A DNA stretch of 64,000 bases, taken from Nephrocerus scutellatus. Its lineage: Eukaryota; Arthropoda; Insecta; Diptera; Pipunculidae. Position numbers and translations under genes: made by a program. The DNA is taken from positions 94,383,333 to 94,447,332 of the forward strand of contig OX352761.1 of NCBI GenBank assembly GCA_947095585.1, in the 5' to 3' direction. Shown here one piece after another: positions 41,064 to 53,019 of the stretch; positions within the stretch are counted from its first letter, which is position 1; each line of letters begins with the position of its first letter. The notes beneath the pieces are model-generated. The model did no database searches, was not told the DNA's origin, and was given only the letters and a program-made list of their open reading frames with translations.

Positions 41064-42828
41064 CTTCTTCTTTCTTTCCTTTACTCCGCGGGGGAGCATA
41101 GGGCTTCTACAAACGCCCGCCAACGAACTCGATTTAACGCCTGAGGTTTCAAGAGACGCCACTCGGTCCCTTGGGATCTTGCTTCCTCTTCAATTGTCCT
41201 TTTCCATGTCTTACTAGGACGGCCAACTCGACGGCTTCCTTGTGGATTCCAGTCGAGTCCTAGTTTCGTAATGTCGTCCGCTGGCTTTCTCAAAGTGTGG
41301 CCAATCCAGCTCCATTTTCGTCGTCTGATGGTGAGCGCGATTTCTTCCTGCTGTGTTACTCTCCGCAAGTCTTGATTGATGATAATGTCCGGCCATATTA
41401 TTCTCAGTATCCTCCTTAAGCACTTGTTGACGAAAACTTGGAGGCGCGTCGCAATTGACTCTGTGACTTTCCACGTTTCGCGGACATACAAGAGTACTGA
41501 GAGAACGTTTGATCTGAAGATCATTAGCTTTAGATTCCGGGAGATTTGCGAGGAGTTCCAGCTATTATTTAGCATGCTATAGGAGGTTCGCGCCTTGTTT
41601 ACACGAGAGCACACATCCGAGTCAGCACCACCATTTTTTGACATCCAGCTGCCCAAATAACAAAACTTATCGACTTCCTCTTTCTGATGTCCGTCAATCG
41701 AGTGATCACATGTTCCACTAGCGTTAACGGGACGTTAATTTTTAAACCCACTTTGTTAGCGCGGAGTTCTAGTGAGTTTAATTTTCGCTCCATGTCACCT
41801 AGCTATTCTGATAGGAGACAGATATCATTGGCATAGTCCAGGTCTTATAGGCGGTGAAAAACATTCAATGGCAAACCCGATGGAGTACGGGTCACTATTT
41901 TCATCACCCAGTCGATAACAATTGTGAAAAGCAGTGGTTAGAGGGTGCAGCCTTGCTTGACTCCCGAATAGATGTTGAAAGGTGAGCCAAGATGACCGTT
42001 ATGATGTTGATGAATTTTCCCGGAACACCATAACTAGACAAAATCTGCCACATTATGTTTCGGCCTACGCTATCAAAAGCGCGTTTAAAATCTACAAAAA
42101 CCATATACAGTGGGGAGCGATACTCAACTGATTGTTCAATGATTATACGAAGGGTGTTAATACAAGAACGGTTTATTCGAAATCCTGCTTGTTCATTTCT
42201 CAAAATTGGCTCTAACGCATTTTGTAAGCGCCTAGCTATTATAGGGATCACTTTGTTTATGGTGTTTAGCAAGGTAATTATTTGTTCTTCCTCCATAAGG
42301 ATCAAAGAGCCATCTATTACCTTAACAGGGTAGTTGATGTGATGTTTCTTGTTGGCGAGCTTACGAGCGAGTTGGTAGACTGTGCTATATTGTCTGCTAT
42401 CAGCGGCTAGCTGTGCTTATGTTGAGATGTCGCTTAGCCATGCTCGTTTGTCGTTCCTAGCTGAACGGCCAACTTGTCGGTCCAGATCCCTATACTTCCG
42501 CGCTAATGCGCTTCGCACGGTACCCGAAGCCGCGTTTAACTCTGCTTTGATGGATTGGCGTTCACGAATGGTGTTCCATGTGCTATCTGATATGCATTCT
42601 TTTCTAGTTTTGTCGGGATAACCTGAAACGGATGAGGCGGCTTCCGTATACGCATTTACTGTTTTCTCCCATTTAGACTCTAGAGTTTGGGGCTGTATCT
42701 CAGAGAGAGACTGTTGTACGCGGGATACATATTGCAGTTTCACATCTGGGTCTTTCAGTGCTGCTACAGCTGGCTTTCTCGTTATTTGACTTCGTGTGAC
42801 TGAGTGGACCGCGAGCTTCAACCGCACA
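41064..42828 (-). mobile_element. LINE (RTE-X/CR1-like) nested in RTE copy 2
   Basis: Flanked by an exact 11-bp duplication CATATGTAAGT at 41053-41063 and 42829-42839. In RTE copy 3 the same site is continuous (CATACGTAAGTACTGGTATG), which confirms the insertion. The 3' tail at left reads GAAAGAAAGAAGAAG on the minus strand. The 5' end is truncated before the RT, so the endonuclease is absent. Confidence 0.92.
41081..42827 (-). pseudogene. Nested LINE reverse transcriptase, inactive
   Basis: Three main blocks. 42827-42417 is the linker (KWEKTVNAYTEAASSVSGY, CISDSTWNTIRERQSIKAEL, RDLDRQVGRSARNDKRAWL). 42305-41904 holds the RT front (INKVIPIIARRLQNALEPIL, QAGFRINRSCINTLRII, MVFVDFKRAFDSVGRN). 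Then DYANDICLLSE follows near 41830, in which the catalytic YADD is YAND, so a catalytic Asp is lost. 41656-41081 is the C-terminus (VLLYVRETWKVTESIATRL, RRRKWSWIGHTLRKPADDI, GLDWNPQGSRRVGRPSKTW, ending ALCSPAE). Several frameshifts. Confidence 0.85.
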
Positions 42829-43624
42829 CATATGTAAGTACTGGTATGACTATTGTCTTATATATCAGCAGCTTGGAAGTTATGGTTAAGTTCCTGGATT
42901 TGAATAGTCTTGACAGATTCTAGTAGGCTTTGTTGGCTTTAAGCAAAAGTTGACCCGACATAGTTAAAGGATTGCACTACTTCAAATTCGCGCTCCACTA
43001 TTTGAATTGAGGGACCAATGTTGGATCTTCTACTCGCAGACGTGTCCACTATGTTTTTCTCTCATTTATGTGCAGCCCCAGATTTCGTGTCGCCTGCTCT
43101 ATCTGGATGAAAGCTTTCTGTACAGCTCTTCGGTTTCTACCAACGATGTCTCCTCTCAGGGCTTAATAAAGTTCTACTCTGGCTATGCCGTCATAGGCGG
43201 CTTTAAAGTCTGTAAAAATAGTTTTGAAACTCTAGACATTTTTCCATCACCTGCCTTAGGGTGTAAATCTGATCAGTTGTTGATTTGCCTGGAATGAAAC
43301 CACACTTATATTGATGAATGATGATTTAAGCGTATGGTGCTATCCTGTCTTGAAGGATAGAGGATAAAATCTTATACGCGGTACCCAAAAACGTTATATC
43401 ACGATAATTGCTGCATTTTGTGATATCTCCCTTCTTTTGTATGGGGCACAGGATGCCTCTTCGCCAGTCTTCTGGCACAGCTTCTTCCTCCAATACTTGC
43501 ACTTTTATTTCATGAATTGCTTGGTGTAATGTGGGTCTTGCTATTATTATCAGTTCCGCTGGGATCCCATCAGATCCCTGGGCCTTATTAGTTTTGATCC
43601 GATTTATCGCTTAGCTAACTTCAC

Positions 43625-44710
43625 CTATGCTTGGTGGCTCAGCATAGTATGATTTTCGGTCATTGGTGGAGCCTCCAATTCCTCCGTTAAGTGGCCATTT
43701 AGCAGCTCATGAAAGTGCTCTTTCCAACGCTCTATGATGCTTTTAAGATCGGCGATCCGATTACCCTCTTTGTTTTTGCAGTAGGTACAACGCAGTGTAT
43801 ATTGCGTCAAACCGCGGACTCTTTAGTAGAACTTCCGCGCCTGGTGCGGTCCTCGCTGTCTGTAATGTTCGAGTTCATGGACGAGATTCTTCTCCCAGGC
43901 TGCTTTCTTTCGCCGGTGAACTGTTTTTTCATATGTTCTGAGCTCTTTATATTTATCTTCGCGTGCCCGCGTTCTATGAGATTGTTGCATTGCTCGGTAC
44001 GCAACATTCTTACGTTCAGTCGCTCGCTTACATTCGTCATCGAACTAGTCGTTCCGATCTCTACGACTACTGCCTATGATCGAGTCAGCAGTACTAATTA
44101 CAGTATTTTTAAGGCGTGTCCATTTTACTTCTACGCCTGACATCTCAGTCCCAGCATTAAGGGCGAGTCTTATCGCTTGACCGTAGTTTTTTCTGGTCTC
44201 TTCGTTGCGAAGGGCAGCCGTGTTGACTCGAATCTGATTCTCGGATGCAGTCTTTCGTGATGATGCAATCCGCGCTCGGAGCACCATACCAACAAGATAG
44301 TGGTCCGACTCGACGGTGGCACCTCGGTACGGTCGTACCGTCATCAGGTTCCGTTTGTTGGGGCGGTATATCAACACTTAGTCTATCTGGTTGCTAGTGG
44401 CTCCATCAGGAGTTCCCTTCGGGGCTTTGTGGATATTTTTACAAACAAACCTTGTCTCGCAAGGACCAAATTATTGCTTGGTCTATGACTCGTTGTCCAT
44501 TGTCATTAGTGTTCTCGTGTAAGCTATGGGTGCCAATGTACTGCCTGAACACTGGCTCCCACCTATTTTAGCATTCATATCCCCCAGAATGATTTTTACA
44601 TAATACTGAGGGATGGCATGGAGTTCCCGTTCGACTGATTCAAAGAATTCTAAGCCATTTTGAGAATATGGATATTGTTTATCATAAAGCTGTCGAATAG
44701 AAAGAAGCAA
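43625..44710 (-). pseudogene. RTE endonuclease and RT lead-in remnant
   Basis: Blocks in order are NGLEFFESVERELHAIPQYY with IILGDMNAKIGG (catalytic Asp and Asn), ESDHYLVGMVLRARI (catalytic Asp-His), and KNYGQAIRLALNAG with WTRLKNTVISTADSIIG. A Lys/Arg-rich linker follows, then HQARRKFY-like sequence homologous to the start of copy 1, and ADLKSIIERWKEHFHELLNG. This copy supplies the endonuclease region missing from copy 1. Several frame changes and stops; inactive. Confidence 0.8.
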
Positions 44711-44714
44711 AAGT

Positions 44715-45235
44715 CATTCTTTTTCTTTCTTTTTTATAATACCGGAAATTAAATTCAACAATATCCAAAACAGTGAAATATGGAAAAAAAAACATCAGGT
44801 CACTGCTTCATATCTCATACCCTATGCTGGTATGGTTGTCAACTACAATCAAATTTGGTCAGCGAAAAAAAGAATAAAAAATGTTTTAATAGTGAACTTT
44901 GTTGGTCAATTAGTATGTAAGGTACCAGACATCATCAACAGCCCTCAAAAAAGTGTCTAATTTCTGGCGATAATAAGATAAAAAAAATAAATTAGATGTT
45001 TGCTAAGAGGAGTTAGAACATAAAAGGATTTTGACGTGAAACGTCTTTAAAATTACACCGACCCAGAACAGAAATTGTACCGTAATGGAAAGGCCTATAT
45101 CTTAAGTCTTTTCTTAATAGCGCCCTAAGTATTTGTCTCAGAGACCTAAGAGCACTATAATAATTTAACATATATGGTTAGCTCGCTAATACGACCTTGA
45201 GTTCGCGGTTCGGTCGAGCGCGTTTGGCGGGAAGG
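44715..45235. other. No gene seen
   Basis: AT-rich sequence right of the 5' break of RTE copy 2. No domain or repeat recognised. Confidence 0.4.
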
Positions 45236-45239
45236 GGCA

Positions 45240-45465
45240 CAGTGAGAAAATATAAATTACGCATATCGTTAGAAAGTGAAGGCTATGGGCCACGTCAAGG
45301 TACCCTAATGTCTGGTGCCAACCGAGCGAGACTATTTGGGAAGCGTCGCAAAGCTGGAATCTCTATCGCTGCTGTTACCGAACCAATGGATATAGCGACT
45401 GAAGATAATACCAAAACATCTGTTAAATATGTCTCCGAGCTGATGGATATAACATCAATCCTTTT
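45240..45465 (+). repeat. Unnamed dispersed repeat, copy B
   Basis: Counterpart of 4130-4345 (see that entry for the shared landmarks). The overlapping open frame is not shared with copy A. Confidence 0.55.
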
Positions 45466-45499
45466 GGTCTATCTTGTGATCGACTTTGGTTCGACATAG

Positions 45500-46580
45500 A
45501 TGTTTAGAAGGCGAAAGCACGTAACATTCTGCTTGATGCTTCTTCAGACTAAATTTCTCGACGAAAATCTAGCGAAATCTCGTTTATGCTGTACCTGTAA
45601 TTTTTTTCCTAGAATACAATACAATATAAACACACAAAATTAACCCGGCCTTAAATAACGGGATGCGACACTGACTACATGGAATCGTGAAAAACGAATT
45701 CTTCTCAGCCGTGATGCATCATTAAGTGCAACATTCAAAGAGCGTCGTACAAGATCACGGCAAACGGCACAGCATTCCGAATAAAACTTGAAGTAGTTGA
45801 CTTAGGACTAGACCTTCCTAAGGCTAAATTTGCTTGTTTTATTTTCTGTTTTCGGTGCGCACCTTTATACAAGGAAATGGTGAGTGAATGCGACTCCCGT
45901 TCAAAGCTAAAAGTGAAAGACTTTTGTTGAATTATGTTGTGTGATCTCCGCTATTGGCAGAAATTACCGCGCCGCGTGGCAAGCATGCCGCGGTTTATTA
46001 AATTGCTTTATACGAGATTGCCACATAAAAAGGTGAATGCTCCAATTTGGATTCAATTGGCCAACGCTCGCTTATTATGATCGTTATGTTTTATTGTGCT
46101 TGTGCTTGGCCATTTGGCCTTGTTACATATATTTGCCGGCATCATAACGTACTCTTATATATTACTGAAGTGGCTAACCGCTCTGTCTTGAAAATGCATT
46201 AATAACGAAAGTGATTTCGCTGCTATGTTTTAGATTCCTGTGTTAGATATTGCCTAATATAAATTGGTGAAGAGAATGCCAATTAGCTGTGGGCAATTAT
46301 AATGTGCACACTTAACATAACTTCCGTTTTAGATTTTTAGCAAAAATAGGATAGAAAAAGCGCAGTGGCTAATCTTGCGGAACCAATGAACACTATTTAA
46401 ACTTTTTAAAAATGATAACATATCGCTAAGTACATATATTTAAGTTTAGTCTGAAAATCTTAATTCATAAGATCAGAAGCAGTCATAGTACACTCGTTGT
46501 TTGTGAGTGGTTCATTTATCTTTTGTATAAAAAATTAATTTTTAAAAAAAAAAGTTTTTGCCTGATTATTAAAAAAAACC
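45500..46580. other. No gene seen
   Basis: Single-copy-looking sequence without a convincing gene or repeat. Confidence 0.4.
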
Positions 46581-46582
46581 AA

Positions 46583-47069
46583 CCCATAAAAATTAAAATT
46601 TTTCATCTAAATTTTCTAATTGCAGAAATTGATATGGGAGGCCCTCGATCCTGGGTCATTTTTTTTTATTGTAGGAGAAAATCATCGAAAGAGACATTTG
46701 ACATCAGATGTCAAATTTGAAAATGCTCCGATCATTTCATTCTTAATATTTGTATGAGTGCCCCTCCGACCCAGGGGCCCGATCTCTCCAAAAATTTTAC
46801 AAAAAATGTTTTCCATACACATTTTTATACAATTTTAAGAAAATCGGGTATATTTTTTAAAATATTTGTATGGGAGCCCCCCGATCCCGAGGTCCGAGGG
46901 ACCGCAAATTATTGTTATGAAAGTATTGTCACCGGAAATATATATGTGTGCAAAATTTCAATAAAATCGGGCTATGGGAAGTGGGTTAAAAATTGATCAG
47001 AAAATCTGACCAGCCAGCCAGCCAGCCACCCAGCCACGTGCACGCGAAGTTAATAAAGAGAATTTAAAA
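46583..47069 (-). repeat. Helentron-like (HINE) repeat, copy 5, complete
   Basis: Begins CCCATAAAAATTAAAATTTT with TCTAAATTTTCTAATTG behind it and ends CACGCGAAGTTAATAAAGAGAATTTAAAA. Two to three monomers and GCCAGCCAGCCAGCC lie between. Both ends agree with those of copies 2, 7 and 9. Confidence 0.85.
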
Positions 47070-47129
47070 AATGGTTCGCGAAAGGTTTAACGCTTACAAT
47101 TCCACATGACCTTGGATGTGCAACAAAGA

Positions 47130-47650
47130 GCAAGTTTGAATAACAAGAAAAAAAGTGGTATATTCTGACGAAAAAAAAGTTCAATTTAGATGGACCGTAT
47201 GGCTATAACTTTTACTTCCACGATCTAAGAAACAGCTCTTTTTAAAACACAATCATAGCAAAGAAGGGGGTGTTATGGTTTTGGCTGCAATATCTTATTA
47301 TGTGACCATAGACTTAGTGGTACAAGGCTCAAAAATAACAGGAAATAGCTAAAAAGCTGTGTTGGAATAAGCTTTTTCGAAAATCCAAGATCTCTTTGGA
47401 CCACTTTCATGAATATATGATCACGACAACGATTCATTGTTTAATAGTTTGTTGCCAGTGAAAATCTTAAACATTATCATAGCCACGGTATTCGCCTGAC
47501 CTTAACATTATAGAAAATTTCTGGTGCTGGCTCATACGAAATTTTCTAATTTTATGAACCAATTTAAATGAATCCTCAATTGGCAATAAGGTCTCTCAAA
47601 TATACCTTTGTGTTGTTCTGAATATTTTTTAAAATCTGGTTTTGTAATAA
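47130..47650 (+). pseudogene. Tc3-like (DD34E-type) transposase remnant
   Basis: Plus-strand pieces in several frames are SDEKKFNLDGPYGYNFYFHD (first catalytic Asp), GGVMVLAAISYYVTIDLVVQ, SKIQDLFG, a ruined FMQD-like stretch near 47410, and SPDLNIIENFWCWLIRN, which carries the third catalytic residue as Glu (PDLNIIE). This set is diagnostic for Tc1/Tc3-type transposases. The N-terminal DNA-binding domain is mostly missing and no inverted repeats are visible. It starts about 60 bp after HINE copy 5. Confidence 0.8.
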
Positions 47651-47659
47651 CAACAAACG

Positions 47660-48690
47660 ACTCTAAATTTCATCATCATTTGTTTTTTTCTTTCCTGACA
47701 TATAAGTCTAGAAATATTAGTTTTATCTCTGAAAATATTGTCCTTCTAATCTAGCAAAAAGCAGTGTATATATTTCTCATGTTCACTTATTAAAAATAAA
47801 CTCATCGGCTTATTGTAAAAGATGTTGGGTATTCTTAGTAATTACCCCACTTATTCGCTTAATGGCAGAGGACGCAAATTTAATTGAGCTTTGGCTTTAT
47901 TGTTTGTTATTGGCGAAGTTAATTTCTTTCAAAGATCAAAATTTCGAATGCAAAAATGTTGGAAATACTGGTATATTCAACCACGAGAACCACAATCATA
48001 TTTCGATGCGATTTTTCGTTGATCACAAATTTCGAAAATTTTGCATGCATTATAAGTTGTAGTCAGGTAAAAAGAATTTGAGAGCCTCATTGGCATAAGA
48101 GAAGCACTCCCAACTTTTACAAATATCCCTGTAATATAAATTTCGTTCATCAGTAAACCTTATACCTCCTCCGCAGTAATAAGGTGGCGATTGCAATTGC
48201 TAGGACACGAAATGCATACCCAGTAAATGTGCATACCAATAGAATACATTTGTGAAGTGTTGAGAATGTTTGTAATAAACAAACAGCAGGACTTCTCGAA
48301 TTTAGATAAGTTTGGGTTTGTGTGGACACCACACGAGCATTTAATTATTTCTTGACTAGAAAATTGGTTCAACATATAAGAACCTACAATGTTTACCAGA
48401 AATCTCAACTTATATCATAACAACAACAGCATCACAACACAGCGCTATCAGTATTGCAGTGAAATGTAATGCATATTTATGCAGTTCCCAAAAGGAAAAT
48501 TTTTGAATAAGTGTCAAAATTGCAATTGCGTAAGTTTCAACATAATCACATTTCGCAGCCTCTTCTTATGTCAAGAAGTTTCCCAACACAACTTGTCTCA
48601 TGACTTTGTTTGTGCATTTTATTGTATTGAGTACTAGTTGAGTACACGGATTGCACGGGTGTACCATTTTACACTAATATCGCCCCAAAA
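47660..48690. other. No gene seen
   Basis: AT-rich sequence. No domain, RNA gene or shared repeat recognised. Confidence 0.4.
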
Positions 48691-49078
48691 CCCCTCCACT
48701 AAGCCCCTCCCTATAACGGTGATTTACCATCCCTAGTGCTCGGAATTGCACGTTTGTAAATTCTGACACAAATATCGCTCCGTATACCCCTCACTAACAC
48801 ATCCTAAACAGAGAGGTGTCTTACCATCAATATTCACCTTAATGACCCCATAAAACTATTGAATCGACACAATTAACGGTCACCCCTCACCACAACTATC
48901 CCTTTAAAGGTGTCTTACCATAACTATTAACCTCAGCGACCTCGAAAACTATAGAACCGACTTTAATATCGACACTATTGCTTACCGTAAGCCTGGGAGA
49001 TTATCCAATCTTACGAAAGCGGTTGCCTTACCTACTCATCATACCTCTTCCCATATTGTGCAGTAAAATTTACCCCTA

Positions 49079-49550
49079 ATGGCTCTGGCCCTACTAGCGG
49101 AGTTTCTACCCTTTTTTTTTGCGAGCCTATCCGCTATTTCGTTGCCTTCTATGGCAGTGTGTCTTGACACCCAGTACAAACGTACCTTACTGACTTCACC
49201 AAGTCAATTTAGCTTCAACCTGCTCTCCTCCATCAGTTTTGGCGTGATCTGGAATGCATTAAGAGTCCTTAGAGCAGCTTGACTGACTGTCATTAGAGCT
49301 ATTTCCCGCCTCATGTAGTTCCTTTCCAGATTAAATTGAGTACATCTTTCGATGGCATGTACTTCTGCCTGGAATATAATCGGGTACTGCTCCATTGCTT
49401 CAGAGTACTTGGTTCGCGGCCCATGGACTCCTGCAGCCGTGCCTTCTTCTTTCTCAGATCCGTATACCACTTTAGCGCTCCCGGATGTATCTGGTATTCA
49501 GTTTCATATCGTATATCATATATCCTTCTTCGTGCTCCTTTTGATTCCAA
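49079..49550 (-). pseudogene. LINE RNase H remnant
   Basis: Read in two frames: ALKWYTD (first catalytic Asp) then GSEKEEGTAAGVHGPRTKYS, FQAEVHAIERCTQFNLERNY (catalytic Glu), IALMTVSQAALRTLNAF (second Asp of the usual DSQAA is changed to V), then VRLYWVSRHTAIEGNEIADRL (final Asp block, PGHxGIxGNExAD). RNase H would remove the RNA strand during element copying. A frameshift sits after KWYTD. Confidence 0.85.
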
Positions 49551-49747
49551 AATTCTTCATGAATTTAAACGTAGGTTTTCTCTTTACCACTATGAGTAGT
49601 GGAAGTATCCCAAGGAATACCCGCTGTGGTGCATGTTCTCATGAACGCAGTAACTATAACACAGACCAGCCCTGTACTTTTTCCAATTGACCAAAAAGTT
49701 ACGTTTGACCTAATCGTCCATTCCACTAGAATCTTCGATACTTTTAA

Positions 49748-50200
49748 TTAATCGAAAACCTTTTCGGTAGTTTTTAAAACAAACGAAGTAAAGCTTGTGG
49801 GTCTGTAGGACTTGGGGTGGGTGGGATCTTTCTTCCCCACTTCCGGTATGAATACCACTCTCACCCTTCTCCGGATTGTCGGTATATACCCGAGAACTAG
49901 GCTGCTTCTAAATATTCTTAAGAGGTCTGAATGGAGGTTGTCTAACCCAAGTTCCATCACTGCAGGGATTAACCCATCCACACCTGCCGCTTTATAAAGC
50001 TGGAAGCTTTTTACTACCCATAGGATTCTTTGCTCAGTGCATATACCCAAAGCCATCTTACAGTCCTTCTTACTTGGACAAAGATTGCTAATTCCCATAT
50101 CAGGCTCGTTACTAGTTACTTTTCTTTCTGGGAAGTGCGTTCTTTCTCTGTAAATCTCCCGTTCTGGTGATGACTTGATACTCTTAGCACCTTTTTCCAT
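49748..50200 (-). pseudogene. LOA-type reverse transcriptase N-terminal remnant
   Basis: A 150-residue frame with AVKSF-like context: VVKSFQLYKAAGVDGLIPAV (KAxGxDGxxPA block), LLRIFRSSLVLGYIPTIRRR, VRVVFIPEVGKKDPTHPKSY and RPTSFTSFVLKTTEKVFD. These are the conserved RT fingers motifs in order. The palm with catalytic Asp residues is missing at the left end, where the sequence jumps towards RNase H. Confidence 0.8.
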
Positions 50201-50739
50201 TGCTTAATACCATTGGCAGACGCTGTAGTATTGGTTATTTCCTCGCATAAGTTACGGAAAGTTGATCACTCTTTTAATTGAAAAATTTTCAAGATTGCAC
50301 CTTAAATTGATTTTGAAATCTTCCCAATTGGTCCTTCTAGGATTTCTAATAATTTGTTTATCCTTTACAAGCCCTACAAATTCAAATAGAGTTATTCTAT
50401 GGTTATTCTATGGTATAGAGATGGCTTGGAGGAGACACTCTACCTGTTGAGTACTCGACTAACTCCCCTGGTGCGACGTGCGGTTGGGAAAGGGCAGCAA
50501 GGTCATCCGCAGTGGGTACCTCTTTTGCTCCATCTTCTCCTTCCATGGCTTCCATCACACTTCTTACCCAACTTGAAAATGAGCCTACAATTCTTAACAT
50601 TGCTAATCATTCTGCCAACAATGTTGATGTATTATATACCACCCATACTGATTAATTGTCCGTCATTGTCATTTTTTCATTCCAGGTATAATTCTGCTAA
50701 GCCAATGGAAGATGGATGTAATGATTCAAGCTGTAAAAA

Positions 50740-51195
50740 AATCGGGTAATTTTTATTTTAAATTTGTATGGGAGCCCCCCGACCCCGGGGCCCGATCGCT
50801 TCAAAAATTTAACAAAAAGTTTTGTCCAATATACCTTTTATACATGCGTATAAAATTTGAAGAAAATCGGGAACTTTTTTCATAAAATTTGTATGGGTGC
50901 CCCCCCCGACCCAGGGGCCCGATCTCTCCAAAATTTTTACAAAAAGTGTTTTCCATTGGAGATACACATTTGTATAAAATTTTAAGAAAATCGGGTAAAT
51001 TTTGTAAAATATTTGTATGGGAGCCCCCCGACCCCGAGGTCCGGGTGCCTCAAATTTTAATAGAAAGTATTGTCACCGGAAATATACATGTGTGCAAAAT
51101 TTCAATAAAATCGGGCTATGGAAAGTGTTCTAAAAATTGATCAGAAAATCTGACCAGCCTGCCACGTGCACGCGAAGTTAATATAGAGAATTTAA
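50740..51195 (-). repeat. Helentron-like (HINE) repeat, copy 6, with regular ~120-bp monomers
   Basis: The phrase ATCGGG recurs at 50741, 50866, 50990 and 51110, giving periods of 125, 124 and 120 bp. Each monomer has TTTGTATGGG(A/T)GCCCCCC, GACCC.GGGGCCCGATC and a TACACAT-type block. It ends GCACGCGAAGTTAATATAGAGAATTTAAAA. Confidence 0.9.
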
Positions 51196-51221
51196 AATTT
51201 TCATACTACGGAAACCCGAAT

Positions 51222-52075
51222 AAGTTTGAAATGAGCGCTGCGATTGTGCGTTGCTGCGTCCTGTACCTCCGAGTATAGAATATTCCCGAAAAGTAGATAA
51301 ACTGCCTGTCTCCAAAAAAAGCGAGCAATCATCTCCTTTCTCATATAGACCCATAGCACATACATCGATTATTTCCAAGGTCATGAGAACGCTGATCAAT
51401 CGACAGATCATAAAATATCTTGAATGCTTTTGAAGTCGATGAAAAACAAAAACATGGATTGGAAGTTATATATTGAACCACTTAACACAAGTTATTCTGG
51501 ACGATTTCAAGTCTGGCTTTCCACTAGGCCCTCCAACACTACTCTTAGCATACTATATGCTACTTCTAATACAAACCGCTTTTTCGCTGACGACAGCACT
51601 CTTAACATTTCATATATATTTAGGGAATGTCCCTTCCCTTATCATGTGGTACTTAACTCAAACAACTTATGTTTAGTACGTTAAATACCCCTAATTACTT
51701 TTACAGCATAATAAAATGGAGAGAACTACATAGTGTAAAATTTAATGCTTCCAAAACCCAATAGTGTCTTCTGTCGTAAAAGCGAATCGTATACCCACAG
51801 CCATTGTATATATTTATGAATGACACTTGTATCGCGAGAAATGAAAAACTTGCAATTTCCTGTATGGAATGACCACATATTCACCGTCACCAAATATGCT
51901 GCGGAATATTTAGGTTTTTTCAAACGGTGCAAGAAATATTTCACGTCCTCTGATCTAGCTACTATTTACAAGGCTTTCATTTGCACTAAACTTGCATCTG
52001 CTGGATGTGATATAACACCGAAAACATTGCGAAGTTAATAGATTTTCTTGAACTGCATTGCCAGTAAGGACGACT
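51222..52075 (+). pseudogene. LINE reverse transcriptase fragment, same family as 37215-37838
   Basis: Readable pieces across frames are SYRPIAHTSIISKVMRTLINR with IIKYLE, then RFFADDSTLNISYIF (catalytic FADD), WNDHIFTVTKYAAEYLGFFK, KCKKYFTSSDLATIYKAFI, and a 3' piece AAAACATTGCGAAGTTAATAGATT equivalent to the 37.79 kb sequence. RT motif A is lost to a deletion near 51420. Sits directly beside a HINE copy, as does its relative. Confidence 0.75.
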
Positions 52076-52079
52076 TTGT

Positions 52080-52830
52080 ATCATAGAATAAAGTCTTGGT
52101 ATATTCGTTGACAATTCTCGAAAAATTTGCTGGAAAAAAATAATATTATAATAAATTTTATCGCGATAAACTTACCGGATTGACCCACGCATAATAATTG
52201 TTGGTAGCCATAAAATGCTACAACATCATCATTATACGCATAATTTGTCATAAATCACATCCGCTTTCGCATCTATAATAGCTTCCCTTGGCAACAAATA
52301 ATTCAGATAAATCAAATTTTGGCAAAAGCCAAAGAGTCAATAAACAAAAATTGTACCCATTGAGGCCGGAGCGGTGCGTTGGGTGTCATTCGTTGCTAAC
52401 AAAATGTGCTTGTGTTAGAGAATAACGCAGAACGAGTTTTATACGAAAGATGTTAAAATTGAATGTTATGCTGGTCGCGTGGACAAAGTCTGTCATTTCG
52501 CCATACTTTTTAAGTAATCCTTGAACACAACACGTTGCGTTTTTTTTTTTAACTTTTTATCTCTTGCATTTTGTTTTATATTCATTCGAAGATCGTAAAT
52601 TTGTTTCCTTTCTGCAAAATTGCGCAACATCGATAAGTAATTGAATTGCCACTCACTCGATTCTTTAAACAGCAGACCAACACTAATAATCTTTGGTATA
52701 TTTTTTGTTACCGCTTTTACGTGCTCGGTTTTGTAATATAGCTGGAAATTTCTTGATAATCAAGATTGTGAGGTAAGCCTAAGGATAGATAGGCATGGAA
52801 AACCATAAGATAATATTATTATCAAATCAA
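52080..52830. other. No gene seen
   Basis: AT-rich sequence left of the putative terminal exon. Nothing recognised. Confidence 0.4.
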
Positions 52831-53019
52831 AATAAGTTTATTTAAATTCAAAAAAAAAATCTAAAATACAGCAAAATTATGTCAATTTCATTTATTCACC
52901 AAGTTGTACACAGCGACCGACACTTTATGACTTGTTGACGAAAGAAGAGGATAAGAAAATAGTAACTGTAGGTACTCGCTGATTTCAATGTCCCTGGGAC
53001 TTGGTTTCGAACACAATTC

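Larger units (their letters stand above)
40626..44710 (-). mobile_element. RTE-type LINE, copy 2, interrupted by another LINE
   Basis: The 3' end at left is ATG-type (ATCATCATCATATTTGGCTC on the plus strand), the same as copies 1 and 3. On the minus strand it holds the endonuclease part IILGDMNAKIGGSQ (about 44590), VESDHYLVGMVLRARI (44.3 kb), the linker, the RT lead-in (DLKSIIERWKEHFHELLN, 43.75 kb) and the C-terminal RxxxRWKDG region. About 300 bp of RT palm is deleted near 43150. A LINE of another family sits at 41064-42828. 5' truncated at about 44710; no target duplication found. Confidence 0.85.
48700..50730 (-). mobile_element. LOA-type LINE with RNase H, decayed
   Basis: On the minus strand there is endonuclease-RT linker (RNPRRTNWEDFKINL, about 50.3 kb), RT N-terminal region, a deletion of most of RT near 49700, then an RNase H domain. 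The combination of RT and a downstream RNase H in this arrangement is typical of the LOA and I groups. 3' sequence from 49075 down to about 48700 is AT/C-rich with many stops and may include the C-terminus and untranslated region. Ends not defined; HINE copy 6 adjoins on the right. Confidence 0.75.
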
